Shown here one piece after another: positions 1 to 9,232 of a DNA stretch of 64,000 nucleotides. The position numbers and the translations under genes were made by a program. The DNA is from Massilia oculi (GTDB lineage: Bacteria > Pseudomonadota > Gammaproteobacteria > Burkholderiales > Burkholderiaceae_D), in NCBI RefSeq assembly GCF_003143515.1, contig NZ_CP029343.1:3410001-3474000 (forward strand), in the 5' to 3' direction. The notes under the pieces were generated by a model that worked only from the letters and a program-made list of their open reading frames with translations, did no database searches and was not told the origin of the DNA. Every line of letters begins with the position of its first letter. Position 1 is the stretch's first letter.

Positions 1-1
1 T

Positions 2-727
2 TTCAACTACGCCCAGCTGTTCTCCGAAAACCGCTACGTGGGCCTGGACCGGGTGTCCGACGCCAACCAGGTCACGGCCGCCCTGGTGTCGCGCTTCATC
101 CAGGAAGATGGCTCCGAGCGCCTGCGGCTGGCCTTTGGCCAGCGCCAGTACCTCAAGCAGCCGCGCGTGGGCCTCTACCAGAACGAGCCGCCACACCAGA
201 GCCGTTCCGACATGCTGCTGGCGGCCTCCGGCACCATTTCCGAGTCCTGGAGCTTCGATAGCGGCGTACAATACGATGCCAGCGGAAGCAGTTTGTACAG
301 CTCGAATGTGGGTGTACAGTGGCGTCCGGGGCAGATGAAGGTGCTGAACGCCGAATACCGTTATCAACGTGACAGCTTCCGCAACGTCGACTTGTCGGCG
401 CAGTGGCCGATCGGCCGCCGCTGGTATGGCGTGGGCCGGGTCAGTTACGCGTTGCGGTCGTACGGCGTGGGGCTGCCAGCCAATTCACCGGCTGGCGGCG
501 GCAAGCTGATCGAAAGCCTGATCGGTCTCGAATACAAGGCTGATTGCTGGGTGTTCCGGATGGGCGCGCAGCGCTTCGTGACCGCCGCGCGCGAGGCATC
601 GACGCCGATCTTCTTCCAGCTCGAGCTCAATGGCTTGTCGCGCCTGGGCCTGGGTAACCCGCTCGATTCGTTCAACAAGAGCATCCCGGGCTATACGCGA
701 CTGAACACCGGAATTGGACGTCCATAA
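2..727 (+). CDS. lptD: LPS-assembly protein LptD, C-terminal part (5' end outside window)
   Basis: The reading frame is open from the window edge (NYAQLFSENRYVGLDR) and stops at 727. LptD is the outer-membrane beta-barrel that, with the lipoprotein LptE, inserts LPS into the outer leaflet. About 240 residues are visible: alternating hydrophobic/polar barrel strands ending in a typical tail (LNGLSRLGLGNPLDSF). The NYAQLFSENRYVGLDRVSD segment is characteristic of the family. The gene lies directly upstream of surA, pdxA and rsmA, the usual betaproteobacterial order. The partner lptE is at 13,154. The start is not visible, so nothing can be said about the N-terminal OstA-like domain. Confidence 0.93.
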   Translation, partial: FNYAQLFSENRYVGLDRVSDANQVTAALVSRFIQEDGSERLRLAFGQRQYLKQPRVGLYQNEPPHQSRSDMLLAASGTISESWSFDSGVQYDASGSSLYSSNVGVQWRPGQMKVLNAEYRYQRDSFRNVDLSAQWPIGRRWYGVGRVSYALRSYGVGLPANSPAGGGKLIESLIGLEYKADCWVFRMGAQRFVTAAREASTPIFFQLELNGLSRLGLGNPLDSFNKSIPGYTRLNTGIGRP

Positions 728-784
728 GCAAGCGTTCAGACTAGCCGTCCATAATTCGTCGTCCATGATGTGAACTATCCTGAA

Positions 785-2170
785 ATGAGTGTTATCAAGA
801 TGATGCGTACTACCCGTTTGCAGTCCCTCCAGATGGCGGCAGCATTGCTGTGCGCGCTAACCGCGGGCCAGGCGCTGGCCCAGGCCGACACTTCAGCCGC
901 TACCGGCGGCGGCTTCCTGCCGCCGGCCTCGGCCAACGCCAAGGTGGTCGATTCGATCCAGGTCGTCGTCAACGACGAAGTGATCACCCGCAACGAAGTG
1001 ACCGGCCGCGTGGCCCAGGTCACCCAGAACATGAAGGCGCGTAACGCCCAGATGCCCGACCCGGCCACCATGGAGCGCCAGGTGCTCGAGGCGATGATCG
1101 TCGAGCGCGCCCAGCTGCAGCTGGCGAAAGAAATGGGCGTCAAGGTCGACGACCGCACCCTGGACGCCACCATCGGCCGCATCGCCGAAAATCAGAAGAT
1201 GTCGGTGCAGGACATGCGCAACCAGATGGAAAAAGAGGGCATGCCGTTCGCCCAGTTCCGCGAAGACATCCGCAACGAGATCATGATGCAGCGCCTGCGC
1301 GAGCACGAGGTCGACAGCAAGATCCAGGTCTCGGAAGCCGAGATCGACACCTATATGGCCGCCGCCAAGGCTGCCGAGGCCGACCGCATCGAGGTCGACA
1401 TCTCCCAGATCCTGGTGCGCGTGCCAGAGAACGCCTCGCCCGAGCAGATCGCCGCGCGCGCCGCGCGCGCCGAGGAAGTGATGCGCCAGCTGCGCACCGG
1501 CGCCGACTTCGCGCGCATGGCCTCCACGTATTCCGACGCGCCCGACGCGCTCAAGGGCGGCGAGATCGGCTGGCGCGACGCCGACCGGCTGCCGCCAATG
1601 TTCTCGACCGAGCTGCGCAAGCTCGAAGCGGGCCAGGTCACGCCGATCCTCAAGACCAACGTCGGCTTCCACATCCTCAAGCTGTCCGGCAAGCGTCCGC
1701 TGGGCGGCGAGACCGAGAAGTCGGTGGTCGAGCAGACCCATGCGCGCCACATCCTGATCAAGGTCACCCCGACCATGACCGAGGGCGAGGTCAAGCGCAA
1801 GCTGCTCGAGCTGAAGGAAAAGATGGACAACAATGCCGGCACCTTCGAGGACCTGGCGCGCCTGCACTCGCAGGACGGTTCGGCGTCCAAGGGCGGCGAC
1901 CTGGGCTGGCTGTACCCGGGCGACACCGTGCCGGAATTCGAGACCGCGATGAATGCGCTCAAGCCCGGCGAGGTGTCGGACGTCATCCAGTCGCCGTTCG
2001 GCTTCCACCTGATCCAGGTCATCGGGCGCAAGAGCGAAGACGTGACCCAGCAGAAGGAACGCAATGTGGCGCGCCAGGTCCTGCGCGACCGCAAGATGCA
2101 GGAAGCAATGGAAGACTGGATGCGCCAGGTGCGCGACCGCGCCTACGTCGAGTTCCGCGAGGAGCAGTAA
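785..2170 (+). CDS. surA: Periplasmic chaperone / peptidyl-prolyl isomerase SurA
   Basis: SurA escorts unfolded outer-membrane proteins such as LptD through the periplasm to the BAM complex. The protein starts with a signal peptide ([23 protein letters not shown]), followed by the SurA N-terminal chaperone domain ([18 protein letters not shown]). Two parvulin PPIase domains lie at about residues 205-305 and 320-420, each ending in a GFHxLxxxG motif. Its length (about 460 aa) is normal. The frame is open to a GTG at 770. I chose ATG 785; ATG 800 or 803 would give a shorter n-region and are equally possible because no strong Shine-Dalgarno sequence decides. pdxA starts 5 bases after the stop, so they are probably cotranscribed. 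Confidence 0.95.
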   Translation: MSVIKMMRTTRLQSLQMAAALLCALTAGQALAQADTSAATGGGFLPPASANAKVVDSIQVVVNDEVITRNEVTGRVAQVTQNMKARNAQMPDPATMERQVLEAMIVERAQLQLAKEMGVKVDDRTLDATIGRIAENQKMSVQDMRNQMEKEGMPFAQFREDIRNEIMMQRLREHEVDSKIQVSEAEIDTYMAAAKAAEADRIEVDISQILVRVPENASPEQIAARAARAEEVMRQLRTGADFARMASTYSDAPDALKGGEIGWRDADRLPPMFSTELRKLEAGQVTPILKTNVGFHILKLSGKRPLGGETEKSVVEQTHARHILIKVTPTMTEGEVKRKLLELKEKMDNNAGTFEDLARLHSQDGSASKGGDLGWLYPGDTVPEFETAMNALKPGEVSDVIQSPFGFHLIQVIGRKSEDVTQQKERNVARQVLRDRKMQEAMEDWMRQVRDRAYVEFREEQ

Positions 2171-2174
2171 GACC

Positions 2175-3284
2175 ATGGCTGCGCCACAGGCGCCCGGGCG
2201 CCCGTTGGCGCCGCAGTCGGCCACATCGAGGCCAGTGTTGGCGATCACGGTCGGCGAGCCGGCCGGCATCGGTCCCGAGATCGCGATCCGCGCCGCCTGG
2301 GCCCTGCGCGAGCAGGCCAACTGCGTGCTGGTCGGTGACGCCGCCTTCCTGGCGCTCACCGCCAGTCTGATCGATCCCGCCATCCGCCTGTCGGCGCTGT
2401 CGACCCAGGCCCTGCGCAATGGCGGCCTGCCGCACTTCGGCGCCGGGCGCCTGGCGGTGGTCGACGTGCCGCTGGCCGCGCATGTCGTGCCGGGCCAGCT
2501 CGATCCCGAAAATGGCCTGGCGGTGCTGGCCACGCTGGACCTGGCGATCGAAGGTTGCGGCCGTGGGTGGTTCGATGGCATCGTCACCGCGCCGTTGCAA
2601 AAAAGCACGATCAACGACGCCGGCATCGCGTTTTCCGGACATACCGAATACCTGGCCGAGAAGACCGGCACGTCCCGGGTGGTCATGATGCTGGCCGGAT
2701 CGCCTGGCGGCGACCAGCCCTACCTGCGCGTCGCCCTGGCCACGACCCATCTGCCCTTGAAGGACGTGCCGGGGGCGCTCACGCGCGACAACCTGACCCA
2801 GGTGCTGGACATCCTGCACGCCGACCTGCGCGACAAATTCGGCATCGCGGCGCCCGTGATCCTGGTCACCGGCCTGAATCCGCACGCCGGAGAAAACGGC
2901 TATCTCGGCCGCGAAGAGATCGACGTCATCACGCCGGTGCTCATGGATGCGAGAAGCCGCGGCATCGACGCGCGCGGCCCGTATCCGGCCGACACCCTGT
3001 TCCAGCCCAAGTACCTGAAGGATGCGGACTGCGTGCTGGCGATGTACCACGACCAGGGCTTGCCGGTGCTGAAGCATGCGACCTTCGGGCGCGGCATCAA
3101 CGTCACGCTGGGCCTGCCCCTGATCCGCACCTCGGTCGATCACGGCACCGCCCTCGACCTGGCGGCCCGGGGCCTGGGCCTGGCCGATTGCGGCAGCATG
3201 GAGGAGGCGATCCGCGCCGCCATGCACATGGTGGCCGCGCGCCGCGCAGCCGCCACTCTCGAATCATCAAGAAAGCAAGCATGA
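2175..3284 (+). CDS. pdxA: 4-hydroxythreonine-4-phosphate dehydrogenase
   Basis: PdxA oxidises 4-phosphohydroxy-L-threonine in the DXP-dependent pathway to pyridoxal 5'-phosphate. The N-terminus carries [14 protein letters not shown], the family signature. Later motifs are [20 protein letters not shown] and [11 protein letters not shown], which contain the metal- and substrate-binding His/Asp residues of the family. The length, 369 aa, is slightly over the usual ~330 because of a short Ala/Pro-rich N-terminal extension. ATG 2175 follows a GAGGAG Shine-Dalgarno that lies inside the end of surA. Its stop overlaps the rsmA start (ATGA), so the two are translationally coupled. Confidence 0.95.
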   Translation: MAAPQAPGRPLAPQSATSRPVLAITVGEPAGIGPEIAIRAAWALREQANCVLVGDAAFLALTASLIDPAIRLSALSTQALRNGGLPHFGAGRLAVVDVPLAAHVVPGQLDPENGLAVLATLDLAIEGCGRGWFDGIVTAPLQKSTINDAGIAFSGHTEYLAEKTGTSRVVMMLAGSPGGDQPYLRVALATTHLPLKDVPGALTRDNLTQVLDILHADLRDKFGIAAPVILVTGLNPHAGENGYLGREEIDVITPVLMDARSRGIDARGPYPADTLFQPKYLKDADCVLAMYHDQGLPVLKHATFGRGINVTLGLPLIRTSVDHGTALDLAARGLGLADCGSMEEAIRAAMHMVAARRAAATLESSRKQA

Positions 3285-4048
3285 AACACGTCGCACGCAA
3301 GCGCTTCGGCCAGAACTTCCTGACCGATGACCATGTCCTGAACAATATCATCGACGCCATCGGACCGCGGCGCGGCGAAACGATGGTCGAGATCGGCCCG
3401 GGCCTGGCGGCGATGACGGCGTTGCTGCTCAAGTCGCTCGATCATATGCACGTCGTCGAGCTCGACCGCGACCTGGTGGCGCGCCTGGAAAAAGCCTACC
3501 CGCGCGAGCGTCTCACCGTGCATTCGGGCGACGCGCTCAAATTCGATTTCGGGTCGATTCCCGTGCCGGACGGACAAAAACTGCGCGTGGTCGGCAACTT
3601 GCCATACAACATCTCGAGCCCGCTGCTGTTCCACCTGGCCGAGTTCGCCCACCTGGTCGAAGACCAGCACTTCATGCTGCAGAAGGAAGTGGTCGAGCGC
3701 ATGGTGGCCGAGCCGGGTACCAAGGCCTACAGCCGCCTGTCGGTGATGTTGCAATGGCGCTACGACATGGCCATGCTCTTCATCGTGCCGCCGACCGCCT
3801 TCGATCCGCCGCCGCAGGTCGATTCGGCCATCGTGCGCATGGTGCCGACCCGGCGCCAGCTGCCGTGCGACGGCAAGCGCCTGGAGGCGGTGGTGGCCAA
3901 GGCCTTCTCGCAGCGGCGCAAGGTGATCCGCAACTGCGTGGCCGGCATGTTCACCGAGGCGCAGCTGGTCGAGGCCGGCATCGATCCGGGCGTGCGTCCG
4001 GAAGCGGTCAGCCTGGAGCAATACGTGGCGCTGGCCAACCTGCCCTGA
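3281..4048 (+). CDS. rsmA: 16S rRNA (adenine(1518)-N6/adenine(1519)-N6)-dimethyltransferase
   Basis: RsmA (KsgA) dimethylates two adjacent adenines in the 3' hairpin of 16S rRNA late in 30S assembly, using S-adenosylmethionine. The 255-aa product begins [13 protein letters not shown], as in the family. It has the SAM-binding motif [11 protein letters not shown] and the catalytic motif [14 protein letters not shown]. The C-terminal helical domain contains [14 protein letters not shown] 3281 overlaps the pdxA stop, so it is the last gene of the lptD-surA-pdxA-rsmA group. Hairpins follow at 4102-4157. Confidence 0.96.
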   Translation: MKHVARKRFGQNFLTDDHVLNNIIDAIGPRRGETMVEIGPGLAAMTALLLKSLDHMHVVELDRDLVARLEKAYPRERLTVHSGDALKFDFGSIPVPDGQKLRVVGNLPYNISSPLLFHLAEFAHLVEDQHFMLQKEVVERMVAEPGTKAYSRLSVMLQWRYDMAMLFIVPPTAFDPPPQVDSAIVRMVPTRRQLPCDGKRLEAVVAKAFSQRRKVIRNCVAGMFTEAQLVEAGIDPGVRPEAVSLEQYVALANLP

Positions 4049-4101
4049 CACGTCATTCCTGCCGCTGGCGGCAATGACTTCCCGCGAAGGCGGAAACCCG
4101 A

Positions 4102-4127
4102 GTTTTGTGCGGCTTGCCGCACAAAAC
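4102..4127. repeat. Perfect 11-bp inverted repeat downstream of rsmA
   Basis: An 11-bp stem (4102-4112 and 4117-4127) has a 4-base CTTG loop. It lacks a T tract of its own. It precedes the terminator-like hairpin at 4133-4157 and may help protect the 3' end of the operon transcript. Confidence 0.6.
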
Positions 4128-4132
4128 ATGAT

Positions 4133-4157
4133 AGCGCCGCCGGTCGGCGCTCTTTTT
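4133..4157 (+). terminator. Rho-independent terminator after rsmA
   Basis: A 7-bp GC-rich stem (AGCGCCG / CGGCGCT) with a 5-base loop is followed by a run of five T. It sits about 85 bases after the rsmA stop and would end the surA-pdxA-rsmA transcript. Confidence 0.65.
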
Positions 4158-4331
4158 ACGCCCAACGATGTCCATGTTGCGCCGCAACATACGGGTTATC
4201 ACGTATTTCCGGGGGCTGGGTCGCCGATTTGTGCAGTCTGTCGCATGCCGCTGGAGAGCGTCGGACCAATTTCTTATAGTGCTCACATGGACAGCCGATC
4301 CGGCGCCTCAACCGACCAACAGGAGCACATC

Positions 4332-4499
4332 ATGAACGTCCTCAAGCACATGGAAGCCATCTTCATCGCCGCCGCCATCCTCGCCGGCTTCAGCAGCTAC
4401 GCCGTCGCCGCCAACGCGCGCTCGGTGGAGGCGTATCAGTCGCAGGTGTCGGTCGGCATGGAAAAGATCGCCGTGGTGAAGGTGAGCGCCGCCCGCTGA
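4332..4499 (+). CDS. Small exported hypothetical protein (55 aa)
   Basis: A short ORF with a good Shine-Dalgarno (AGGAG, centred about 9 bases upstream) begins at ATG 4332. The N-terminal half reads as a signal peptide (MEAIFIAAAILAGFSSYAVAANA). The mature part would be only about 28 residues (SVEAYQSQVSVGMEKIAVVKVSAAR), so this is a tiny periplasmic or secreted peptide. I do not recognise a family. The frame is open further upstream to 4074, but that extension crosses the rsmA terminator and has no initiation signal. Confidence 0.55.
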   Translation: MNVLKHMEAIFIAAAILAGFSSYAVAANARSVEAYQSQVSVGMEKIAVVKVSAAR

Positions 4500-4533
4500 G
4501 CGCTGCTGGCAGATTGCCCCCCGATGATGCGGA

Positions 4534-4562
4534 CAAAAAAAAGCCCGCTCAAGGAGCGGGCT
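4534..4562 (-). terminator. Terminator for the minus-strand lipoprotein genes
   Basis: On the minus strand a 9-bp stem (4554-4562 and 4542-4550, 3-base loop) is followed by eight T. It lies 117 bases beyond the stop of the lipoprotein gene at 4679. On the plus strand it could also serve the small gene ending at 4499, although its T run there is poor. Confidence 0.7.
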
Positions 4563-4678
4563 GAAATCCAATTCTTTTCTGAGGAGAGTTGGAGGAGACA
4601 GGAGTTATTATGCTGCGCGACAGCATATAAATCCAATTTTCCTTTCAAATACTCGACATAAGAATTGTGTATATCTGA

Positions 4679-5320
4679 TCAGCCTGGGGTCGCCACGCAG
4701 GTTACGTTGATATTGGTGACGTTTGCGGCGGCCATGGTGTTGGTGGCGTTTGCAACAGTGCATACCTGGCCGGTTGGCTGGGTCAGAACGGTCACCCCAT
4801 AGGTCTGACCGAATTCAACCGGTCCGGCGAAGGTATAGGTGATTGGCGTGGTGACTCCCGCTGCCGGCTTGGCCACCGTGATCGTACCGCCGGTGCTGCC
4901 ATTTGCCAGCACCAGGCCATCTGCCGTCAGTCCGCTCACCGTGCCCCCGATCGTATAGACATCGACCGCGCAGGCGAAGGTGATGTTGATGTCCGCCAGG
5001 CGACCTGCGGTATCGCTGAAGTTCGCGATCGTCTGGGGCGGCGTACCGCAATTCTGGTTGTTCGGTTCACTCTTGAACTGGACGTTGTACACATCGCCGT
5101 ACTCGAGCTTGTTCGGGAATGCGAAACTGACCGGGTCGCCAGGCTTGGCCGGTGGCGCGATGGCGATTTCCATGCCATTGGTGGTCAGGACGGCGCCCGG
5201 GTAGACGATGCCGGTGATGGTGCCTTTGACAACGAACTCGGCTTTGTCGCTGCCGCCGCAGCCGGCCAGGCCCGCGGCCAGCGCCAGCGCGAGCGCCGGA
5301 CGGATCAGGGAAGACTTCAT
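4679..5320 (-). CDS. Putative lipoprotein with tandem extracellular repeats
   Basis: The 213-aa product starts MKSSLIRPALALALAAGLAGCGG, with a clear lipobox (LAGC) that predicts lipid anchoring. The rest is two ~85-residue beta-rich modules, each starting with (V)KGTITG or GGTVSGL and ending in a TQPTGQVCTVAN-type motif followed by VTNINVTC. The module class (GGTVSGL...G..Y.VTV..QP.GQ.CTV.N..G....A.VTN..VTC) recurs in many environmental proteobacterial surface proteins; its function is unknown to me. The paralogue at 5341-5925 lies 20 bases upstream in the same direction with a nearly identical signal peptide, so this looks like a local duplication and a probable operon. The frame extends upstream of 5320, but the lipobox fixes the start. 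Confidence 0.75.
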   Translation of the reverse strand: MKSSLIRPALALALAAGLAGCGGSDKAEFVVKGTITGIVYPGAVLTTNGMEIAIAPPAKPGDPVSFAFPNKLEYGDVYNVQFKSEPNNQNCGTPPQTIANFSDTAGRLADINITFACAVDVYTIGGTVSGLTADGLVLANGSTGGTITVAKPAAGVTTPITYTFAGPVEFGQTYGVTVLTQPTGQVCTVANATNTMAAANVTNINVTCVATPG

Positions 5321-5340
5321 GCGTAACGCTCCAGGGAAAA

Positions 5341-5925
5341 TTAAGGGGTGCAGGTGACGGCCACGTTGGTAACGGCGGCGGGGCCCACGGTGCCGCTGCC
5401 ATTGGCGACGGTGCAGGTCTGGCCGGCCGGTTGTTCCAGGATCGCGACGCCGTACGGCGAGTCTTCGGCGATGTCGGCCATCCTGAACCCGGTGGCGCCA
5501 GCCGGCACGGTCACCTTGTCGGATCCGTTGACCAGGACCAGATTGCCCTTCAGGTTGCTGACGCTGCCGGACAGCGCATGGCGGTTGAGCTCGCACGTGA
5601 TGTAGACGGTGTAGACGTGGTAGCCGGCACGACCGCTCGCATTTTCGATCGTGCAATCCTTGACGTTCGATGGCTTCGATACGAACTCGACGGTATACCG
5701 GTCGTCGGTCGAGATCAGATTGTCGAACGACCATTGTCCCGCGCCGGAACCATTGGCAGGCGGATCGATTTTCTTTTCTTGACCGCCGTTCTTCACGACC
5801 AGGCCGGTCTTGGTCACGCCTTGGTACGTGCCGCCCAATATCAGTTGGCCATCGCTGCCGCCGCAGGCAGACAAGGCGACCGCGCAGGCCAGCGCCGCGC
5901 CGGCACGCAGGTAGGAACTCTTCAT
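5341..5925 (-). CDS. Putative lipoprotein, paralogue of the next gene
   Basis: The 194-aa product starts MKSSYLRAGAALACAVALSACGG, a typical lipoprotein signal with lipobox LSAC. Two beta-rich modules follow; the second has SGSVSNLKGNLVLVNG... and ends QPAGQTCTVANGSG...VTNVAVTC, matching the downstream paralogue. An SD-like GGAG lies 8 bases before ATG 5925. The two Cys residues of the C-terminal motif recur in both proteins and could form a disulfide. No enzymatic motif is visible. It is first in the probable two-gene transcription unit. Confidence 0.75.
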   Translation of the reverse strand: MKSSYLRAGAALACAVALSACGGSDGQLILGGTYQGVTKTGLVVKNGGQEKKIDPPANGSGAGQWSFDNLISTDDRYTVEFVSKPSNVKDCTIENASGRAGYHVYTVYITCELNRHALSGSVSNLKGNLVLVNGSDKVTVPAGATGFRMADIAEDSPYGVAILEQPAGQTCTVANGSGTVGPAAVTNVAVTCTP

Positions 5926-6168
5926 AACATCTCCAAAAAATCTAGCGGGAAAGCGCAGCTGCGCGGTGAGAATGGAAAAATCGCTCAACATTTTAGTCCA
6001 TTTGGCAAGCAGCTGGTCCATTTCGGGCGCATTTGGTTTTGTATCTTGGTGTAACCATAATTCAACAAAGGCAACATTCCGGGGCGCTGACGGCGTGCGC
6101 ATTGCATTCGGCGTGGCGCATCGCTATGCTTGGGGCGCACCTTTTCTCCCCTCTTGACCTGGAAGCCG

Positions 6169-6870
6169 ATGACCCGCCAACCCTGGCCGAAAGCCGTCCT
6201 GTTCGACCTCGACGATACCCTGTGGCCGATCGCGCCCGTGATCCTGGAAGCCGAAAAACTGTTGTATGCCTGGCTGGCCGAGCATGCGCCGCTGGTGGCC
6301 GAACGCTTCACGATCGACAGCCTGCGCGCGGCGCGCCTGGAATTGCTGGCGGCGCGCCCCGAATTCGGGATCGACCTGGGCGCGCTGCGCCACGCCGGCC
6401 TGGTCGCCGCCTTCGAACAGGTGGGCGAGGATCCCGGCAAGGTCGAACTGGCGATGACCGTGTTCTTTGCCGCCCGCAATGCCGTGACGCCTTATGACGA
6501 TGTCGTGCCGGGCCTCGAGCGCCTGAAGAAACACGTCCTGGTCGGTTCGGTCACCAATGGCGTGGCCGACCTGCAGACCATCGGCCTGGCCCACCACTTC
6601 CAGGCCTCGGTGGCGGCGCGGCAGTATGGCCGCGCCAAGCCCGACCCCGGCATCTTCCTGGCCGGCTGCGCCGCGCTCGGCGTGGAGCCTGGCGAGACCC
6701 TGTACGTGGGCGACGACCTGCTGCTGGACGTGCAGGGCGCCCAGCGCGCGGGCCTGCGCGCGGCCTGGATGAACCGGACCGGCAAGGTCAATGAGCTCGC
6801 CCATGAAGTCCGGCCCGACGTCGAGGTGGCCAGCCTCGACGCGCTGCTCGACTGGCTCGGCTTCATGTAG
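6169..6870 (+). CDS. HAD-superfamily hydrolase (HAD-IA, phosphatase-like)
   Basis: The 233-aa protein has all four HAD motifs. Motif I is [10 protein letters not shown], with the nucleophile Asp13 and general acid Asp15. Motif II is GSVTNG, motif III is the Lys in [10 protein letters not shown], and motif IV is [13 protein letters not shown] helical cap lies between motifs I and II, giving subfamily IA. Relatives dephosphorylate small metabolites such as phosphoglycolate or nucleotides; the substrate cannot be told from the sequence. ATG 6169 is preferred because motif I then lies at residues 11-17, as is usual. Confidence 0.85.
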   Translation: MTRQPWPKAVLFDLDDTLWPIAPVILEAEKLLYAWLAEHAPLVAERFTIDSLRAARLELLAARPEFGIDLGALRHAGLVAAFEQVGEDPGKVELAMTVFFAARNAVTPYDDVVPGLERLKKHVLVGSVTNGVADLQTIGLAHHFQASVAARQYGRAKPDPGIFLAGCAALGVEPGETLYVGDDLLLDVQGAQRAGLRAAWMNRTGKVNELAHEVRPDVEVASLDALLDWLGFM

Positions 6871-6940
6871 TACAAGGGCAAGAGCGTTGGACATGCGTCA
6901 CAGCAAGCCTTGTGCCGCCCGTACCATGCCCCAACCTGCC

Positions 6941-6946
6941 TATAAT
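6941..6946 (+). promoter_or_regulatory. -10 hexamer upstream of hrcA
   Basis: A perfect TATAAT lies 43 bases before the hrcA ATG. No good sigma-70 -35 element sits at the right distance, and no CIRCE inverted repeat is visible, so autoregulation by HrcA is not supported here. Confidence 0.4.
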
Positions 6947-6988
6947 GCACACCTTAAACAAGGACGCTCTCGAACGTTTCCCGGAATC

Positions 6989-8017
6989 ATGCAACTCGAC
7001 CAACGTGCCCAAACCCTGCTCAAAGCCCTCGTCGAACGGTATATCGCCGACGGCCAGCCGGTAGGCTCGCGCGCGCTGTCCAAGCTGTCGGGCCTGGAAT
7101 TGTCGCCAGCCACCATCCGCAACGTCATGGCCGACCTCGAGGAGATGGGATTCGTCGCCAGTCCGCACACCTCGGCCGGCCGCATCCCGACCCCGCGCGG
7201 CTACCGCGTGTTCGTCGACACCCTGCTGACGGTGGGGCCGATCGACGACAAGGCGGTCGATGCCGAGCGCATGCGTTTGCCGCAGCCCTTATCCAACCTG
7301 CAACCGCAGAAGCTGATCGCCAACGCGGCGCAGATGCTGTCCTCGTTGTCGCAATTCGCCGGCGTGGTGCAGAGCCCGCGCCGCGAGTCGGTATTCCAGC
7401 AGATCGAATTCCTGCGCCTGGGCGAAAAGCGGATCCTGCTCGTGATCGTCGATCCGCGCGGCGACGTCCAGAACCGGCTGCTGCTGCTCGATAAGGATTA
7501 TTCTCCCGCGCAACTGACCCAGTCGGCCAATTACCTGAACCAGAACTTCGCCGGCCTGTCCTTCGACGCAGTGCGCAAGCGCCTGAGTGGCGAGCTGCAG
7601 CAATTGCGCGACGATATGGGGCGCCTGATGCAGGCGGCGGTCGAGGCCGGCAGCGAGGCGATGGCCGAGGGGGATGACATGGTCATCGCCGGCGAGCGCA
7701 ACCTGCTGTCGGTGTCCGACCTGTCGTCCAACATGAGTTCGCTGCGCCAGATGTTCGAGATGTTCGAACAAAAAACTGGCTTGATGCAATTGCTCGACGT
7801 GTCGAGCAAAGCCGGCGGCGTGCAGATCTTCATCGGCGGCGAATCGAAGCTGGTGCCGATGGACGAGATGAGCGTGGTGACGGCGCCGTATGCGGTCGAC
7901 GGCCGCATCGTCGGCACATTGGGCGTGATCGGCCCGACGCGGATGGCCTATGAAAGGGTGATCCCGATCGTCGACATCACGGCCAAGCTGCTGTCGAACG
8001 CCCTCAGTCACGGCTGA
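6989..8017 (+). CDS. hrcA: Heat-inducible transcription repressor HrcA
   Basis: HrcA binds CIRCE operators and represses chaperone genes; GroEL keeps it active. The 342-aa product has an N-terminal winged helix ([31 protein letters not shown]) at about residues 20-75, a GAF-like middle domain, and the C-terminal [14 protein letters not shown]...[18 protein letters not shown] motif. The start at 6989 gives the family's usual N-terminus ([17 protein letters not shown]). A bidirectional terminator at 8035-8070 separates it from the convergent fur gene. Confidence 0.95.
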   Translation: MQLDQRAQTLLKALVERYIADGQPVGSRALSKLSGLELSPATIRNVMADLEEMGFVASPHTSAGRIPTPRGYRVFVDTLLTVGPIDDKAVDAERMRLPQPLSNLQPQKLIANAAQMLSSLSQFAGVVQSPRRESVFQQIEFLRLGEKRILLVIVDPRGDVQNRLLLLDKDYSPAQLTQSANYLNQNFAGLSFDAVRKRLSGELQQLRDDMGRLMQAAVEAGSEAMAEGDDMVIAGERNLLSVSDLSSNMSSLRQMFEMFEQKTGLMQLLDVSSKAGGVQIFIGGESKLVPMDEMSVVTAPYAVDGRIVGTLGVIGPTRMAYERVIPIVDITAKLLSNALSHG

Positions 8018-8034
8018 ATTGCCAACAACAATAG

Positions 8035-8070
8035 AAAAGGGCGCGTGGGATGGTTCCCATGCGCCCTTTT
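8035..8070. terminator. Bidirectional terminator between hrcA and fur
   Basis: A long stem with AAAAGGGCGC on the left (8035-8044) and GCGCCCTTTT on the right (8061-8070) is extended by a GTGGGA/TCCCAT pairing around a 4-base loop. The A and T runs on either side suit termination of both converging genes. Confidence 0.85.
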
Positions 8071-8105
8071 TACTTAGCTTTACACCGGCCGTACCAGTTG
8101 CGGAA

Positions 8106-8537
8106 TCACTCCGGCTTGGCGATACCCCGGCACTGCGGGCAGCTGCCATAGATCGCCAGCGCGTGCTCGACGATCGTGAAGCCGTGTTGTTCGGCGATCA
8201 TCTGCTGGCGCTTTTCGATCTCGTCGTCGTAGAACTCTTCGACGCGGCCGCAGGTGACGCACACCAGGTGGTCGTGGTGGGAACCGGCGTTGAGCTCATA
8301 GATGGCCTTGCCGGTCTCGAAATGGTTGCGGTTGAGCAGGCCGGCCTGCTCGAACTGGGTCAATACGCGGTAAACGGTCGCGAGGCCCACGTCCATATTG
8401 TCAGCAAGAAGGATCTTGTAGACATCTTCCGCCGTCAAATGCCGCACGGAGCTGTTCTGGAAGATTTCCAGGATTTTCAGCCGTGGCAGCGTGGCCTTGA
8501 GGCCGCTCGCCTTCAGGTCGGTCGGGTTGTTACTCAT
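8106..8537 (-). CDS. fur: Ferric uptake regulator Fur
   Basis: Fur is an Fe(II)-dependent repressor of iron-acquisition genes. The 143-aa protein has the winged helix (SVRHLTAEDVYKILLADN, GLATVYRVLTQFEQAGLL) and the metal-binding/dimerisation half with HHDHLVCVTCGRVEEF and YGSCPQCRG, including both CxxC pairs. ATG 8537 gives the normal length. Longer frames upstream are spurious because they run into bamE on the other strand. The divergent fur/bamE arrangement is widespread in Beta- and Gammaproteobacteria. Confidence 0.96.
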   Translation of the reverse strand: MSNNPTDLKASGLKATLPRLKILEIFQNSSVRHLTAEDVYKILLADNMDVGLATVYRVLTQFEQAGLLNRNHFETGKAIYELNAGSHHDHLVCVTCGRVEEFYDDEIEKRQQMIAEQHGFTIVEHALAIYGSCPQCRGIAKPE

Positions 8538-8616
8538 GTTTGTCACTCGAATATTGGCGGAGTGCTTTATGATATAGCGTTTTGGAAGCTCCCGCTCGAA
8601 CGTATTGAGGTTAACT

Positions 8617-9222
8617 ATGCCTGTCAAACAAGCCGTATTCCATCGATTCTCCACCAAAGCGGCGCTGGCGGCGGGTCTCGCCTGCACGTTGACGCTGTCC
8701 GGCTGCGCCTCCTGGCGTAACCAGACGCGTCCGGCGCCGCCGGTGGCGACGGATGCGGCCGCCAGTGCGTCCGACGCGGAAAAGTCGGCCGCCATCGCCA
8801 ATGCCGGCGCCCAGACCGTCCAGGCCACGCGCCTGCAGCGCTTCCTGTGGATCTTCTCGCCGTATCGCCCAGACATCCAGCAGGGCAACTTCGTCTCGCA
8901 AGAGATGCTGAACCAGCTCAAGGCCGGCCAGACCCGCGACCAGGTGCGCTTCCTGCTCGGTTCGCCGCTGCTGATGGACGCCTTCCACGCCGACCGCTGG
9001 GATTACCCGTTCTACCTGGCGCGCGGCAATGGCGAGCTGACCACCAGCCGCGTGACCGTGTTCTTCAAGAATGACGTGGTCGAGCGTTTCGAGGGCGGCA
9101 ATCTGCCGAGCGAGCGCGAGTACATCGACCGCATCGCCGGTCCGTCGAAGGGCAGCAAGGCCCATCCCGACCGACGCCCGGTAGAGCCGGCCAAGGTCAA
9201 TGCGCCTGCAACGCAGCAATAA
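8617..9222 (+). CDS. bamE: Outer-membrane assembly lipoprotein BamE
   Basis: BamE (SmpA/OmlA) is a small lipoprotein of the BAM complex. The signal peptide ends in lipobox LSGC. After a low-complexity Ala-rich linker come the hallmark segments [36 protein letters not shown] and DRWDYPFYL...VFF. The 201-aa length is longer than E. coli BamE because of the linker and a charged C-terminal tail. ATG 8617 fits the signal peptide; an in-frame TTG lies at 8605. It is followed 10 bases later by dapB. Confidence 0.93.
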   Translation: MPVKQAVFHRFSTKAALAAGLACTLTLSGCASWRNQTRPAPPVATDAAASASDAEKSAAIANAGAQTVQATRLQRFLWIFSPYRPDIQQGNFVSQEMLNQLKAGQTRDQVRFLLGSPLLMDAFHADRWDYPFYLARGNGELTTSRVTVFFKNDVVERFEGGNLPSEREYIDRIAGPSKGSKAHPDRRPVEPAKVNAPATQQ

Positions 9223-9232
9223 GGGGGCGAGC

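Noticed and set aside
2555..3280. Long N-terminal extension of RsmA in the same frame
   Set aside because: It lies inside pdxA, is Arg/His-rich and has no homologous features; ATG 3281 gives the standard N-terminus.
6871..6988. CIRCE operator upstream of hrcA
   Set aside because: No TTAGCACTC-N9-GAGTGCTAA-like inverted repeat is visible.
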